Positions 43,878 to 54,650 of a stretch of DNA of 55,536 nt are shown in pieces (positions within the stretch are counted from its first letter, which is position 1; each line of letters begins with the position of its first letter). The position numbers and the translations under genes are program-made. Below the pieces are notes generated by a model, which saw nothing but the letters and a program-made list of their open reading frames with translations, was not told where the DNA came from and did not search any database. Source of the stretch: Phenylobacterium sp. (GTDB lineage Bacteria; Pseudomonadota; Alphaproteobacteria; Caulobacterales; Caulobacteraceae); NCBI RefSeq assembly GCF_004299445.1, contig NZ_SCTC01000070.1, forward strand, positions 1-55,536, read 5' to 3'.

Positions 43878-44783
43878 ATGGCTGTGGGCGAACAGCCGAT
43901 CATCATCAAGAAGATCAAGAAGGGCGGCGGCGGCGGGCACCACGGCGGGGCCTGGAAAGTCGCGTACGCCGACTTCGTGACCGCCATGATGGCCTTCTTC
44001 CTGCTGATGTGGCTGATCAACACCACCTCGCCCGAGCAGAAGCGCGGCATCGCCGACTACTTCGCCCCGGCCAGCGTCTCGCAGACCATGTCGGGCGCCG
44101 GCGGCATCCTGGGCGGCTCGGCCCTGGGATCGGACGGCTCGAAGAGCGCCGGCTCCAGCGACGTGATCGAGGAACTGGCCCCCAGCTCGCAGAATCCCAA
44201 CGCCGGCGACTCCAAGGAAGGCAGCAAGGGCAAGACGCCCGAGGAGGCCGCCGCCGCCGCCATGGCCGAGGCCCAGGCCAAGCGGGAGGAAGCCGCCTTC
44301 CAGTCGGCCGCCCAGTCGCTGCGCCAGGCGCTGCAGTCGATGCCTGAGCTGGCCGAACTGTCGAAAAACATCATCATCGACGAAACCCCTGAGGGTCTGC
44401 GCATCCAGCTGATCGACCAGGAAGGTCGCTCGATGTTCAACCAGGGTTCGGCCCAGCCGAACGACCGGGCCAAGGTGCTGCTGCGGGCGATTTCGAAGAC
44501 CATCAACCAGCTGCCCAACCGGATCAGCATCTACGGCCACACCAGCGCCAGCGCGAACGGGGCCAAGCCCGAGGGCGACTGGGCGCTGTCGTCGGCCCGC
44601 GCCGACGCCTCGCGCAAGGTGCTGCAGGGTTCCGGCGTGGAGGCCGACCGGGTCTATCAGGTCTCGGGGAAGGCCGCGTCCGAGCCGCTCTATCCCGACG
44701 ACCCGATGCTGCCCGGCAACCGGCGGATCGCCATCGTCCTGCTGCGGGAGGCGCCGGTGCTGCCCGAGGATTCGGGGCTGTAG
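43878..44783 (+). CDS. motB: Flagellar motor stator protein MotB
   Basis: 301 residues. The N-terminal basic region is followed by one membrane helix with the proton-carrying aspartate in YADFVTAMMAFFLLMWLI. The C-terminal OmpA-like peptidoglycan-binding domain includes RISIYGHTSASANG and LSSARADASRKVLQ. It pairs with MotA in the proton-driven stator. No motA is adjacent; in Caulobacter the two genes are also apart. The GANTC site at 43853 lies just upstream of the start, which would be compatible with cell-cycle control, as flagellar genes in this group are. Confidence 0.95.
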   Translation: MAVGEQPIIIKKIKKGGGGGHHGGAWKVAYADFVTAMMAFFLLMWLINTTSPEQKRGIADYFAPASVSQTMSGAGGILGGSALGSDGSKSAGSSDVIEELAPSSQNPNAGDSKEGSKGKTPEEAAAAAMAEAQAKREEAAFQSAAQSLRQALQSMPELAELSKNIIIDETPEGLRIQLIDQEGRSMFNQGSAQPNDRAKVLLRAISKTINQLPNRISIYGHTSASANGAKPEGDWALSSARADASRKVLQGSGVEADRVYQVSGKAASEPLYPDDPMLPGNRRIAIVLLREAPVLPEDSGL

Positions 44784-44857
44784 GGAGTTCTTGCGCCGAG
44801 GCCCGGCATGACGCCTAATCGGCGAACACGCTCTCCTGAGAAAGCGACACCCGGTCC

Positions 44858-45622
44858 GTGACGCAGCACTTTCCGACCCGACAGCTCCGGTTCTTCCTGA
44901 CTGCGCCGTCCCCGTGCCCGTACCTGCCCGAGCGTTTCGAACGCAAGGTGTTCGCCCACTTGCCCCTGTCGGACGGCGCCACCGTCAACGACAGCCTGAC
45001 GGCCGTGGGCTTCCGCCGCTCGCAGAACATCGCCTATCGCCCGGCGTGTGAGGCCTGTTCGGCCTGCGTCTCGGCCCGAATTCCGGCCGGCGACTATGTC
45101 TTCTCGCGCTCGGAACGGAAGATCCTGAACCGCAACGAGGACATCGAGCGCCACTTGGTCGAGGCCGAAGCCACGATGGAGCAGTTCGACCTGCTCCGCC
45201 GCTACCTGACCGCCCGCCATGCCGACGGCGGCATGGCCGAGATGACGTGGCCGGACTACGTGGCGATGGTCGAGGACACCGCGGTCCGCACGCACATCAT
45301 CGAGTATCGCACCCGATCGAAGGACGGCGGCCCGGGCGACCTGATCGCCTGCACGCTGGTCGACCTGATGAACGACGGGCTGTCGCTGGTCTACAGCTTC
45401 TATGATCCGAACGTCAGCCGCCGGAGCCTGGGCAGCTATGTGATCCTGGACCATGTGATCCAGGCGGGCCTGACCAGCCTGCCCTACGTGTACCTGGGCT
45501 ATTGGGTCCGAGGTTCGCAGAAGATGGACTACAAGGTGCGCTTCTCGCCGATCGAGTTGCTGAAGCCTGAGGGCTGGAGCCTGGCGGGCGCACGTGAGCT
45601 GAACGGCGCAAAGCCCGAGTAG
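44858..45622 (+). CDS. bpt: Aspartate/glutamate leucyltransferase (arginyltransferase family)
   Basis: 254 residues. It transfers leucine from Leu-tRNA to proteins with N-terminal Asp or Glu, marking them for ClpAP/ClpS proteolysis (N-degron pathway). Signatures are CPYLPERFERKVFAHL near the start, the cysteine cluster CEACSACVSARIP, and FYDPNVSRRSLGSYVILDHV with YLGYWVRGSQKMDYK. The start is a GTG at 44858, 74 bases after motB. No aat or clpS is adjacent. Confidence 0.94.
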   Translation: MTQHFPTRQLRFFLTAPSPCPYLPERFERKVFAHLPLSDGATVNDSLTAVGFRRSQNIAYRPACEACSACVSARIPAGDYVFSRSERKILNRNEDIERHLVEAEATMEQFDLLRRYLTARHADGGMAEMTWPDYVAMVEDTAVRTHIIEYRTRSKDGGPGDLIACTLVDLMNDGLSLVYSFYDPNVSRRSLGSYVILDHVIQAGLTSLPYVYLGYWVRGSQKMDYKVRFSPIELLKPEGWSLAGARELNGAKPE

Positions 45623-45707
45623 TCGTGGACAAACTGCGCGGGTTGCTGGCGCGGCGGGCCCCTGGGGCCTAAATTCCACGGGTGAGACCAACCGACCGGC
45701 ACGACGC

Positions 45708-46373
45708 ATGACGCGGCAACTTCGGCTGAGCCTGGGCCAGGAGCCTGAGGCGCCGTCGTTCGACGCGTTCGTCCGGGGTCCGTCCAACGCCCTGGCTGTC
45801 AACGCCGTCGAAGCCTGGCCGGCGTGGCAGGGCGGCTGCCTGGCGATTGTGGGACAGAAGGGCGTCGGCAAGTCTCACCTGGCGCGCGCCTGGGCTGCAC
45901 GCGTCGATGCGCTGATCCTCGATCCACGCACGCCTGACGTCGAGGCGGTCGCGGGGCGCCCGGTACTGCTGGAAGACGCCGATCGCGGCGCATCCACAGA
46001 GGGCCTGTTCCACCTGTTCAACCTGGCGGCCCGCGAGGGCGGCGGACTGTTGCTGACCGCCCGGACCCGACCCTCGACGTGGCCCACAGCCCTGCCCGAC
46101 CTTCGCTCGCGCCTGAACGCCTTCCCGGTCGTCGAGATCGACGCGCCCGACGACATCGTGCTGGAGGGCGTGCTGCGGCGGTTCTTCCGTGACCGCAACA
46201 TTCGCCCGCCCGAGGAGGTCTACTCCTACCTGCTGACCCGCATGCGCCGCTCGATCCCGGACGCCAAGGCCATCGTCAAGCAGCTGGACGAGGCCGGCGA
46301 TGAAGGGTTTCGGCCGGTGACCCGCGTGCTGGCGCGGCAGATTCTGGAAGCGCAGGGCTCGCTCGACTTCTGA
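45708..46373 (+). CDS. hdaA: DnaA-inactivating regulator HdaA
   Basis: 221 residues, a DnaA-like AAA+ protein. The N-terminal QLRLSL is a beta-clamp binding motif, GQKGVGKSHLA the Walker A, and the end includes RMRRSIPDAKAIVKQLDE, the AAA+ lid. Hda/HdaA with the sliding clamp stimulates DnaA-ATP hydrolysis and prevents over-initiation. It lacks the DnaA DNA-binding domain, as expected. It lies 117 bases before the CYTH-CHAD gene, then ppk and ppx, all on the plus strand; this neighbourhood also occurs in Caulobacter. Confidence 0.93.
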   Translation: MTRQLRLSLGQEPEAPSFDAFVRGPSNALAVNAVEAWPAWQGGCLAIVGQKGVGKSHLARAWAARVDALILDPRTPDVEAVAGRPVLLEDADRGASTEGLFHLFNLAAREGGGLLLTARTRPSTWPTALPDLRSRLNAFPVVEIDAPDDIVLEGVLRRFFRDRNIRPPEEVYSYLLTRMRRSIPDAKAIVKQLDEAGDEGFRPVTRVLARQILEAQGSLDF

Positions 46374-46490
46374 CGGGGGCGCTTCGGCCGAATCGCGAAG
46401 AATCTTTCGCAGCGCGATAGACAGAGCGATTCGTTTTCCGGCAGTGGTTCTGGGCGCGGCGCATCGGGCCGCGTTCGACGGGACCTGGGA

Positions 46491-48074
46491 ATGCTTGCGC
46501 GGATCCCGGCAACGGCCGCCCAGGAGCTGGAACTGAAGTTCCAGCTCGGCGTCGGCGCCCTCGAGGCGCTGCAGGGCGAAGCCTTCCCCGTCGATCAGGC
46601 CAAGGTCTCCCAGCTTCATGCCGTCTATTTCGACACGGCAAGCCTGGCGCTGCGCGATGGGGCGTTCAGCCTGCGCGTCCGGCGCAAGGGATCGTCCTAC
46701 ATCCAGACCCTGAAGCACCGCGCCAGCGGCGGCATCTTCGACCGTGACGAGTGGGAGACGCAGGTTCCGGGCCCCGACCTGGATCTCACGGCCTTGACGG
46801 ACACGCCGGCCCAGGCCGCGGTCGGCGGCGCTCCGCTCGCGCCGGTCTTCAGCGTCGAGGTGGAGCGCCGCGTCCATCTGTGGGTCCGGGGCGACGTCCG
46901 CATTGAGGTCAGCTTCGACACCGGCCTGATCGTGGCCGGCGACCGCCAGGAGCCGGTGGCGGAGATGGAGCTGGAGCTCCTCTCCGGTCCGCCGCAGGCG
47001 CTCTTCGACCTGGCGCGCGAGTTGTTGGGCAAGGCCCCGCTGACCCTGGCTTTCGAGAGCAAGGCCGAGCGCGGGTACCGTCTGGTGGGTCATGACGGCG
47101 TCGCCGCGCTGAAGGCTCAGAACACCGCCATCAGCCCGACAATCACCGGCGGCGAGGCCTTCCAGCGGATCGCCCGCGACGCCCTGGTTCAGATCGCCGG
47201 CAACGCGCGGCTGCTGCAGCGCGCCCACAATCCTGACGTCCTGCACCAGATGCGGGTCGGCCTGCGCCGCCTCCGTGCGGCGCTGTCGGTGTTTCGCGGG
47301 ATGCTGGACCCCGAGGGCCTGAACGCCGCGCGCAGCGAGACCCGCTGGCTGGCGGGCGAACTGGCCGATGCTCGAGACTTCGACGTCTTCCTGCAGCGCG
47401 CCGCCACACCCGACGAGATCGACGAGAGCGCCGGTCGCACCGCCTTCTTCCGGGCGCTGCGGATCGCCCAGGCCGATGCCTATGAGCACGCCCTTGCGGC
47501 TGTCCGCTCGGACCGGTTCCGCGCCCTTCTGCTGATGCTGGGGGAATGGGTCGAGGTGGGCGGCTGGCAGCGGTTGGCCAACGACCGCGAGCGCGCGCTA
47601 CGCGAGGGACCCGTCACCGCGCTTGCGGCGCCCGTCATGGATCGCCTGGACCGGCGGCTGCGCCGCAGGTCGCACAAGTTCCGAGAGATCGACGTCGAGG
47701 CCCGCCACGACCTGCGCAAGCTGGCCAAGAAGCTGCGCTATGCGGCGGCGTTCTTCGGCGGAGCCTTCCCCGAGCATCCCAAGCGGCGCGCGCGGTTCAT
47801 CGCCGCGCTCCGGACCCTGCAGGATCACCTCGGCGAACTGAACGACATGGCCGTGGCCCGGACGATCGCCATGCGCGCCGTCGGCCGCCGATCGGGCGAG
47901 CTGGCGTTCGCCGCCGGGCTGGAGGTGGGCCGGCTGACCCATGACGAAGACGTCGTGATCGATGCAGCCAGCGACGCGTTCAAAGCGTATCGCAAGGTGA
48001 GGCCGTTCTGGTCGCTGCCGGGCGATCGCAAGAAGGACCTTAACCTTTCCAGGCCACGTTTGCAGAGCGCCTGA
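46491..48074 (+). CDS. CYTH-CHAD protein (putative polyphosphate/triphosphate hydrolase)
   Basis: 527 residues with two domains. The N-terminal CYTH domain begins with ELELKF (ExExK-type motif), then FDTASLALRDGAFSLRVRRKGSSYIQTLK, a triphosphate tunnel enzyme. The C-terminal CHAD domain (from about residue 220) has conserved histidines, as in VLHQMRVGLRRLRAAL and DARDFDVFLQRA, and binds polyphosphate. It is directly upstream of ppk (18 bases apart), so it probably acts on polyphosphate or an inorganic triphosphate. The exact product is inferred. Confidence 0.9.
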   Translation: MLARIPATAAQELELKFQLGVGALEALQGEAFPVDQAKVSQLHAVYFDTASLALRDGAFSLRVRRKGSSYIQTLKHRASGGIFDRDEWETQVPGPDLDLTALTDTPAQAAVGGAPLAPVFSVEVERRVHLWVRGDVRIEVSFDTGLIVAGDRQEPVAEMELELLSGPPQALFDLARELLGKAPLTLAFESKAERGYRLVGHDGVAALKAQNTAISPTITGGEAFQRIARDALVQIAGNARLLQRAHNPDVLHQMRVGLRRLRAALSVFRGMLDPEGLNAARSETRWLAGELADARDFDVFLQRAATPDEIDESAGRTAFFRALRIAQADAYEHALAAVRSDRFRALLLMLGEWVEVGGWQRLANDRERALREGPVTALAAPVMDRLDRRLRRRSHKFREIDVEARHDLRKLAKKLRYAAAFFGGAFPEHPKRRARFIAALRTLQDHLGELNDMAVARTIAMRAVGRRSGELAFAAGLEVGRLTHDEDVVIDAASDAFKAYRKVRPFWSLPGDRKKDLNLSRPRLQSA

Positions 48075-48092
48075 CCGCGTTAGAGAATCAAC

Positions 48093-50303
48093 ATGCCCAA
48101 CGACGTCTCACCGATGAAAGCCGCCGCGTCCTCCACACGCGACGCCGCGTCGGGGGCGACCGATGATCTCAGGGGTTCCCCGGCCCGGTTCTTCAATCGC
48201 GAGCTGTCCTGGCTGGCCTTCAACAGGCGCGTGCTGGCCGAGAGCATGAACCTGCGACATCCGCTGTTCGAGCGGCTGCGGTTCCTGTCCATCAGCGCCA
48301 ACAACCTCGACGAATTCTACATGGTGCGGGTGGCGGGTCTCAGGGCCCAGGTCCGCGAGGGCGTCCGCACGCTGAGCCTCGACGGCCTGACCGCGGCCGA
48401 GCAGTTGGTGAGGGTCAACGAGGCCGCCGGACACCTGATGGGCGACCAGCAGACCCGCTGGCGCGAACTGTGCGCCGAACTCGCCGCCGAGGGCCTGCAC
48501 TACATCTCGGCGAATGAGGTCACGCCCGCCGAGCGCGTGGCGCTTGAGGAACGGTTCCTCGCGGATCTGTTCCCGCTGTTGACGCCGCTGGCTATCGATC
48601 CCGCGCACCCCTTCCCGTTCATCCCGAACCTGGCCTTCTCGCTGGTGCTGAAGATCCGCCGCACGTCAGACGGCCGGCAGCTGTACGCCCTGGCTCCCCT
48701 GCCCGCCCAGGTCGCGCGGTTCTGGGACGTCGCCCCCGGCCGGCCCACGCGCCGCAAGGCGCAGCGTCGGGTGATCTCACTGGAGAGCATGGTCACGCTG
48801 TTCCTCGACCACCTGTTCCCGGGTTGCGAGATCGAGGAACAAGGCGTGTTCCGCCTGATCCGCGACAGCGACGTCGAAATCGAGGAAGAGGCCGAGGACC
48901 TGGTGCGCGAGTTCGAGGCCCGGCTGAAACAGCGGCGCCTTGGCTCGGTTGTGCGCATCGAGATCGAGGACGACATGCCCGAGGAGCTACGGGCCTTCAT
49001 CCTGCAGAGCCTGAAAGCGGGCCCCGAGGACGTGATCGTGTTCGACGGGCTGCTGGGCCTGGACGAACTGACCCAGCTCATTCCGTCCGACCGGCCGGAC
49101 CTCAAGTTCAAGCCCTTCGAGCCGCGCTTCCCCGAACGCATCCGCGACCACGGCGGTGATTGCTTCGCCGCGATCCGCGAGAAGGACATCCTGGTCCACC
49201 ACCCGTTCGAGAGCTTCGACGTGGTGGTCCAGTTCCTGCGCCAGGCCGCCCGCGACCCGAACGTGCTGGCGATCAAGCAGACGCTCTACCGGACGTCCAA
49301 GGACAGCCCGATCGTGGCGGCCCTGATCGAGGCGGCCGAGAACGGCAAGAACGTCACCGCCCTCATCGAGATCAAGGCCCGCTTCGATGAGGAGGCCAAC
49401 CTGAAGTGGGCGCGCGACCTGGAGCGCGCCGGCGTCCACGTGGTCTACGGCTTCATCGAGTACAAGACCCACGCCAAGCTGTCGGTCGTCGTCCGTAAGG
49501 AGGGCGAACAACTGCGCAGCTACTGCCACTTCGGAACCGGCAATTACCACCCGATCACGGCGCGCATCTACACCGACCTGTCGCTGTTCACGACCGAGCC
49601 TCCGTTCGGCCGGGACGCCGCCAAGCTGTTCAACTACGTCACCGGCTATGCCCAGCCGGTAGGCCTGGAACGCCTGTCGTTCTCGCCCGTCACCATGAAG
49701 CGCGACCTCCTGAAGATGATCCGCCAGGAGATCACCAACGCCGAAGCGGGCAAGCCGGCGGCGATCTGGGCCAAGATGAACTCGCTGGTCGACCCGGAGG
49801 TCATCGACGGCCTCTATCAGGCCAGCCAGGCCGGCGTGCCGGTCGATCTGGTCATTCGCGGAATCTGCTGCCTGCGCCCGGGCGTGCCGGGCCTGTCCGA
49901 GAACATCCGGGTGAAGTCGATCGTGGGTCGCTTCCTCGAGCATGGCCGGGTCGTGGCCTTCGCCAACGGCCACCCCATGCCCTCGCAGCACGCGCGCCTC
50001 TACATGTCGTCGGCCGACTGGATGCCGCGCAACCTGGACCGCCGGGTCGAGGTGATGACGCCCATCGAAAACCCGACGGTGCACCAGCAGGTTCTCCAGC
50101 AGATCATGCTGGCGAACCTGAAAGACGAAGCGCAAAGCTGGACCCTCGATGCCGACGGCGGCTATAGGCGTGATCCTGCCTGGGACCACCCGAACGCTTT
50201 TTCGGCGCACGACTACTTCATGACCAATCCCAGCCTCTCCGGTCGCGGGCAGAAAGTGAAAGACATGCCGCGCGCGATCGAAAATGTGGCCACGCGGGGA
50301 TAG
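48093..50303 (+). CDS. ppk1: Polyphosphate kinase 1
   Basis: 736 residues. It makes polyphosphate from ATP reversibly. The N-terminal [16 protein letters not shown], the autophosphorylated histidine in [10 protein letters not shown], and [16 protein letters not shown] are family signatures. A GAATC (GANTC) site lies just before the ATG. The 3' end overlaps ppx by 20 bases, so the synthetase and degrading enzyme are coupled. Confidence 0.97.
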   Translation: MPNDVSPMKAAASSTRDAASGATDDLRGSPARFFNRELSWLAFNRRVLAESMNLRHPLFERLRFLSISANNLDEFYMVRVAGLRAQVREGVRTLSLDGLTAAEQLVRVNEAAGHLMGDQQTRWRELCAELAAEGLHYISANEVTPAERVALEERFLADLFPLLTPLAIDPAHPFPFIPNLAFSLVLKIRRTSDGRQLYALAPLPAQVARFWDVAPGRPTRRKAQRRVISLESMVTLFLDHLFPGCEIEEQGVFRLIRDSDVEIEEEAEDLVREFEARLKQRRLGSVVRIEIEDDMPEELRAFILQSLKAGPEDVIVFDGLLGLDELTQLIPSDRPDLKFKPFEPRFPERIRDHGGDCFAAIREKDILVHHPFESFDVVVQFLRQAARDPNVLAIKQTLYRTSKDSPIVAALIEAAENGKNVTALIEIKARFDEEANLKWARDLERAGVHVVYGFIEYKTHAKLSVVVRKEGEQLRSYCHFGTGNYHPITARIYTDLSLFTTEPPFGRDAAKLFNYVTGYAQPVGLERLSFSPVTMKRDLLKMIRQEITNAEAGKPAAIWAKMNSLVDPEVIDGLYQASQAGVPVDLVIRGICCLRPGVPGLSENIRVKSIVGRFLEHGRVVAFANGHPMPSQHARLYMSSADWMPRNLDRRVEVMTPIENPTVHQQVLQQIMLANLKDEAQSWTLDADGGYRRDPAWDHPNAFSAHDYFMTNPSLSGRGQKVKDMPRAIENVATRG

Positions 50304-51783
50304 CGCCAGCCGCCCGGACGGCCGTCAGGCGGCTGTCATCGACGTCGGATCCAACTCCGTTCGCCTGGTGATCTACCGGGTCGACGGCCGTGCGCTCTGG
50401 ACTGTCTACAACGAGAAGGTCGTCGCCGGCCTCGGCAAGGACCTGACCGCCACGCGCCGTCTCTCCCCCGAGGGCGTGGAAGCCGCCATCGGCGCGCTGC
50501 GCCGGTTCCGCTCGGTGCTCGACGGCTGGAAGGCCGATGAGGTCACCGCCTGCGCCACCGCCGCTGTGCGAGAAGCCGCCGATGGCAAGGCCTTTCTCAA
50601 GCGCATCAAGGACGAGACCGGGCTGGAGGTGCGCGTGCTGTCCGGCGAGGAGGAGGCGCGCTACGCCGCCCTGGGCGTGATCTGCGGGCAGCCCGACGCC
50701 GAGGGGGTGGTGGGCGACCTGGGCGGGTCCAGCCTGGAACTGGTGCGCCTGAACGGCATGGCGCATATCGAAGGCGTCACCCTGCCCCTGGGCCCGTTCG
50801 CCCTCGGCGCCCCCAAACCCCTGAACCTCGAGCGTACGCGCCGGCTCGTGGACGACCACCTCGCGCCGCTGGCCAACCGCTACGCCAGCCCCGAGTTCCA
50901 CGCCGTCGGCGGCGCCTGGCGCAACCTGGCCCTCCTCCACATGCAGATCGCGGACTATCCGCTGCACGTGGCCCACCAGTACGAGATCAGCGGCGCCGAC
51001 GCGCTCGATCTCTCGCGGCTGGTCCAGCGCCAGTCGCGCAGCTCGCTGGAGCGGATCGAAGGCCTGTCGAAGAAGCGCTTCGACAGCCTTCCCTACGCGG
51101 CCCTGGTGCTGGAGCGGCTGATCGAGCGCCTGGGCGTCGAGACAATCACCATCTCGGCCTATGGCGTGCGCGAAGGCCTGCTGCTGGAGGCCATGCCGCC
51201 CGAGACGCGCCAGTTGAACCCCCTCATAGAGGGCTGCGAGGCGCTGACGTCGCAGCGGGGCATCTCTCCCGAGCTGGGCCACGCGCTGGAGGCCTGGGTC
51301 GCGCCGCTGTTCGAGAAACTGCCGCCGCTGTTCGGCGGGCGCGACATGATCCTGACCGCCGCCGCCAGCCGATTGGCCGAACTGGGCTCACGGCTGCACC
51401 CCGACCATCGCGCCGACCTGGCGTTCGAGCAGGTGCTGCGCGCGCCGCTGGCCGGCATGAACCACGCCGAGCGGGTGTTCCTGGCCTCGGTGGCCTTCTC
51501 GCGCCATTCCGCAGCGCCCCAGCCGCCGGACACCTCGGTCGCGCGCGTCCTCACCCAGGAACGCCGCCAGCGCGCGCGGGCGCTGGGCTCGGCCCTGCGC
51601 CTCGGCTGCGACCTTTCCGGCCACAATGTGCGGCTGCTTGAAAAGTCGTCGCTGACAGTCCGCGGCGACCGCCTGGTGGTCACCGCCCTCACCGGCTGGG
51701 AAGACATGCTGTTGGGCGAGCAGACGACCCGCCGGGCGCAGACCCTGGCTCAGGCGCTCAAGTTGAAGCTGGAATTGAGCTGA
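50284..51783 (+). CDS. ppx: Exopolyphosphatase / Ppx-GppA family
   Basis: 499 residues, an ASKHA phosphatase. Motifs are [29 protein letters not shown] and [12 protein letters not shown]. It removes terminal phosphates from polyphosphate, or pppGpp in related proteins; the longer C-terminal helical region (from about residue 310) is usual in the Ppx branch. The start ATG at 50284 lies inside the ppk end, with an overlap of 20 bases. It is the last gene of the polyphosphate run; 493 gene-free bases follow. Confidence 0.93.
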   Translation: MWPRGDSASRPDGRQAAVIDVGSNSVRLVIYRVDGRALWTVYNEKVVAGLGKDLTATRRLSPEGVEAAIGALRRFRSVLDGWKADEVTACATAAVREAADGKAFLKRIKDETGLEVRVLSGEEEARYAALGVICGQPDAEGVVGDLGGSSLELVRLNGMAHIEGVTLPLGPFALGAPKPLNLERTRRLVDDHLAPLANRYASPEFHAVGGAWRNLALLHMQIADYPLHVAHQYEISGADALDLSRLVQRQSRSSLERIEGLSKKRFDSLPYAALVLERLIERLGVETITISAYGVREGLLLEAMPPETRQLNPLIEGCEALTSQRGISPELGHALEAWVAPLFEKLPPLFGGRDMILTAAASRLAELGSRLHPDHRADLAFEQVLRAPLAGMNHAERVFLASVAFSRHSAAPQPPDTSVARVLTQERRQRARALGSALRLGCDLSGHNVRLLEKSSLTVRGDRLVVTALTGWEDMLLGEQTTRRAQTLAQALKLKLELS

Positions 51784-51870
51784 CCGGAGCGCGAGGGTGC
51801 AGGTCGCGCCCCGGTCAGTCGGACCTTCGGCCAAGACTATCAGGACACCGAAGCCTCAGGGCCCAAATGA

Positions 51871-52060
51871 AGAGGGCGGCGCACCGGTCGCCCGGAACAC
51901 CGCCCTCTAATCCAGATCCGTTGGGGGACCTGAGCCTTCGAGGTGGAAGGGGTCACTCGGTCCCGCTGGTCGCCCAGCTGAACTCCGCTCCGACTTCCGT
52001 GCCGCCTCCGGGCCCGAACTCGCCTGGGTTGCCCCTGGCGCCCTCAGATCCGGAGAGCCT
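51871..52060 (+). ncRNA. Candidate structured RNA, 6S-like rod, in the ppx-rnd gap
   Basis: The 493-base gap at 51784-52276 holds no convincing gene. The plus strand folds as one long irregular hairpin with nested, in-order helices: GGGG/CCCC (51924-27 with 52032-35), ACC/GGT, GAG/CTC, TTCG/CGAA (51937-40 with 52015-18), GGAAG/CTTCC (51945-49 with 51994-98), TCGG/CCGA (51957-60 with 51990-93), and a terminal GCTGG-TCGC-CCAGC. A GAGGGCG/CGCCCTC pair (51872-78 with 52039-45) could close it. The rod shape, length of about 190 bases, and CTGAGCC and CTCGGTCC segments resemble 6S RNA. The strand is uncertain: the minus strand folds as well and has a TTGACGC box near 52230. A competing hairpin (51871-51908) with TTCATTT on the minus strand could be a terminator. 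Confidence 0.45.
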
Positions 52061-52276
52061 CCTGCCCGCTTGCCGCCCGGTCGCCCGGTCCGCCGCGCCG
52101 CTTTCCCTCTCGGCAAGTTGAGGGTCTCGCAGACCCGTGCGGGGCGCAACGGTCCGGGTTTCCAGCCTTGTGGAGCGAAGGGTCGACAGACGGTGGAGCA
52201 CCTGTGGAAAACGGTCGGACAAGCGTCAAAAGACCTTCACGATCCGACGCTTCAGTTATCCTCAGGGAACAGGCGA

Positions 52277-53455
52277 TCAGCCCGCGGAGGCCGCTCTCGG
52301 CGCCCGGCGCACCTCGACCACCCGCACGCGGGAGCCATCCAGCACGAGGGCCAGTTCGCCGCGCTTGAGCTTGAGCGCGTCCTCGCCGAACGCCTCACGC
52401 CGCCAGCCCTTGAGGGCGCCGACATCAGCGCTGTCGTCGTTGGCGATCTGCTCGAGATCCGAGACGGTGGCGATCAGCTTGGAGGCCACGCCCGCTTCCT
52501 CGGCGCGCGCCTTCAGAAGCACCTTCAACAGTTCGACGACGGCGCCGGCGGCCGGCGAGGCCTGCTGGCGCACCTTCTCGATCACCGGCGCGTAGGCCTC
52601 GGGATCCTTCAACGCCTCGCGGATCGCCGCCACCAGATCGGGGCCGAACCGGGAGCCGGAGAAGCCCTTGGGCACCGAACGCAGGCGGTCCAGGCCCTCG
52701 GCGTCGGTCGGCGACTGGGTGGCGATCTCGTCGATCGCCTCATCTTTCAGGATGCGGCCGCGCGGCTGGTCGCGCAGCTGCGCCGTGCGCTCACGCCAGG
52801 CGGCGACCGCACGATAGACAGCGAGGTACTTGGCGGTGTGCCGGCGCGGGCGCAGCCGCTTCCAGGCATTCTCGGGCTCGACGTCGTAGTTCGCGGGCGC
52901 CGTCAGGTCGGCCATCTCGTCAGTGACCCAGCCCAGGCGACCTTCCTTCTCCAGCCGCTCGCGCAGCATGGGGTAGAGCTTCGCCAAGTGGGTCACATCG
53001 GCCAGGGCATAGGTCAGCTGGTTGTCGGTCAGGGGCCGGCGGGCCCAGTCGGTGAAGCGCGAACTCTTGTCGAGCTCGATCTTCAGCATCTGGCGGACCA
53101 AGGCGTCGTAGGCGATCTGCTCGCCGAAGCCCGCCGCCATCCCGGCGACCTGGGTGTCGAACAGCGGCCGGGGCATGGCCTGCAGGTTGTTGAAGATTTC
53201 CACGTCCTGGCGCGCGGCGTGAAACACCTTCAGGATCTTCTCGTCGCGCAGAATCTCAAGAAAGGGCTCGAGGTCGATACCCTCGGCCAGCGGATCGATG
53301 CACGCCTCGGCCGTGGGCGCCGCGGCCTGGATCAGGCACAGCTTCGGCCAGTACGTGGTCTCACGCATGAACTCGGTGTCGACCGCCACGAACGGCTGGC
53401 CCTTGATCTTGTCGCAGAACGCCGCGAGTTCGGCGGTGGTAGTGATAGGCGTCAT
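52277..53455 (-). CDS. rnd: Ribonuclease D
   Basis: 392 residues. The DEDD 3'-exonuclease motifs are seen: FVAVDTEFMRETTY (DE), KVFHAARQDVEIFNN, and the YALADVTHLAKLYPML tyrosine/aspartate end. One or two HRDC domains follow. It trims the 3' ends of tRNA precursors and other RNAs. The start ATG at 53455 gives the usual length. It is divergent from purM with 77 bases between starts. Confidence 0.95.
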   Translation of the reverse strand: MTPITTTAELAAFCDKIKGQPFVAVDTEFMRETTYWPKLCLIQAAAPTAEACIDPLAEGIDLEPFLEILRDEKILKVFHAARQDVEIFNNLQAMPRPLFDTQVAGMAAGFGEQIAYDALVRQMLKIELDKSSRFTDWARRPLTDNQLTYALADVTHLAKLYPMLRERLEKEGRLGWVTDEMADLTAPANYDVEPENAWKRLRPRRHTAKYLAVYRAVAAWRERTAQLRDQPRGRILKDEAIDEIATQSPTDAEGLDRLRSVPKGFSGSRFGPDLVAAIREALKDPEAYAPVIEKVRQQASPAAGAVVELLKVLLKARAEEAGVASKLIATVSDLEQIANDDSADVGALKGWRREAFGEDALKLKRGELALVLDGSRVRVVEVRRAPRAASAG

Positions 53456-53532
53456 AAATCAGCTATAGCCCCGCGCGCGGACGACTCCAGTCCGCAAGCG
53501 CGTCTCTCTGCACTCCAAGTCCGGGTTCGTAA

Positions 53533-54558
<1,026 letters not shown>

Positions 54559-54650
54559 ATCCGGCGCGGCCGCTTGAATGGGCCGCGGGCGGCTCCAAAT
54601 GAGCTCTCGGGCGTTGGGCGAGGCAACATCGTGTGCCTCAAGAGCCGCCC

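Noticed and set aside
45669..47489. 606-codon minus-strand frame opposite hdaA and the CYTH-CHAD gene
   Set aside because: Compositionally biased shadow; both plus-strand proteins have intact family motifs.
51867..52222. Short open frames on both strands in the ppx-rnd gap (e.g. 51867-52121 plus, 51953-52222 minus)
   Set aside because: Biased, unlike any family I know, without good ribosome sites, and located where strong RNA structure explains the sequence better.
51784..52276. RNase P RNA, tmRNA or SRP RNA in the gap
   Set aside because: None of the diagnostic elements were found: no GAGGAAAGTCCGGGCT or ACAGAAA for RNase P, no tag reading frame or T-arm for permuted tmRNA, no GGAAGCAGCC for SRP RNA.
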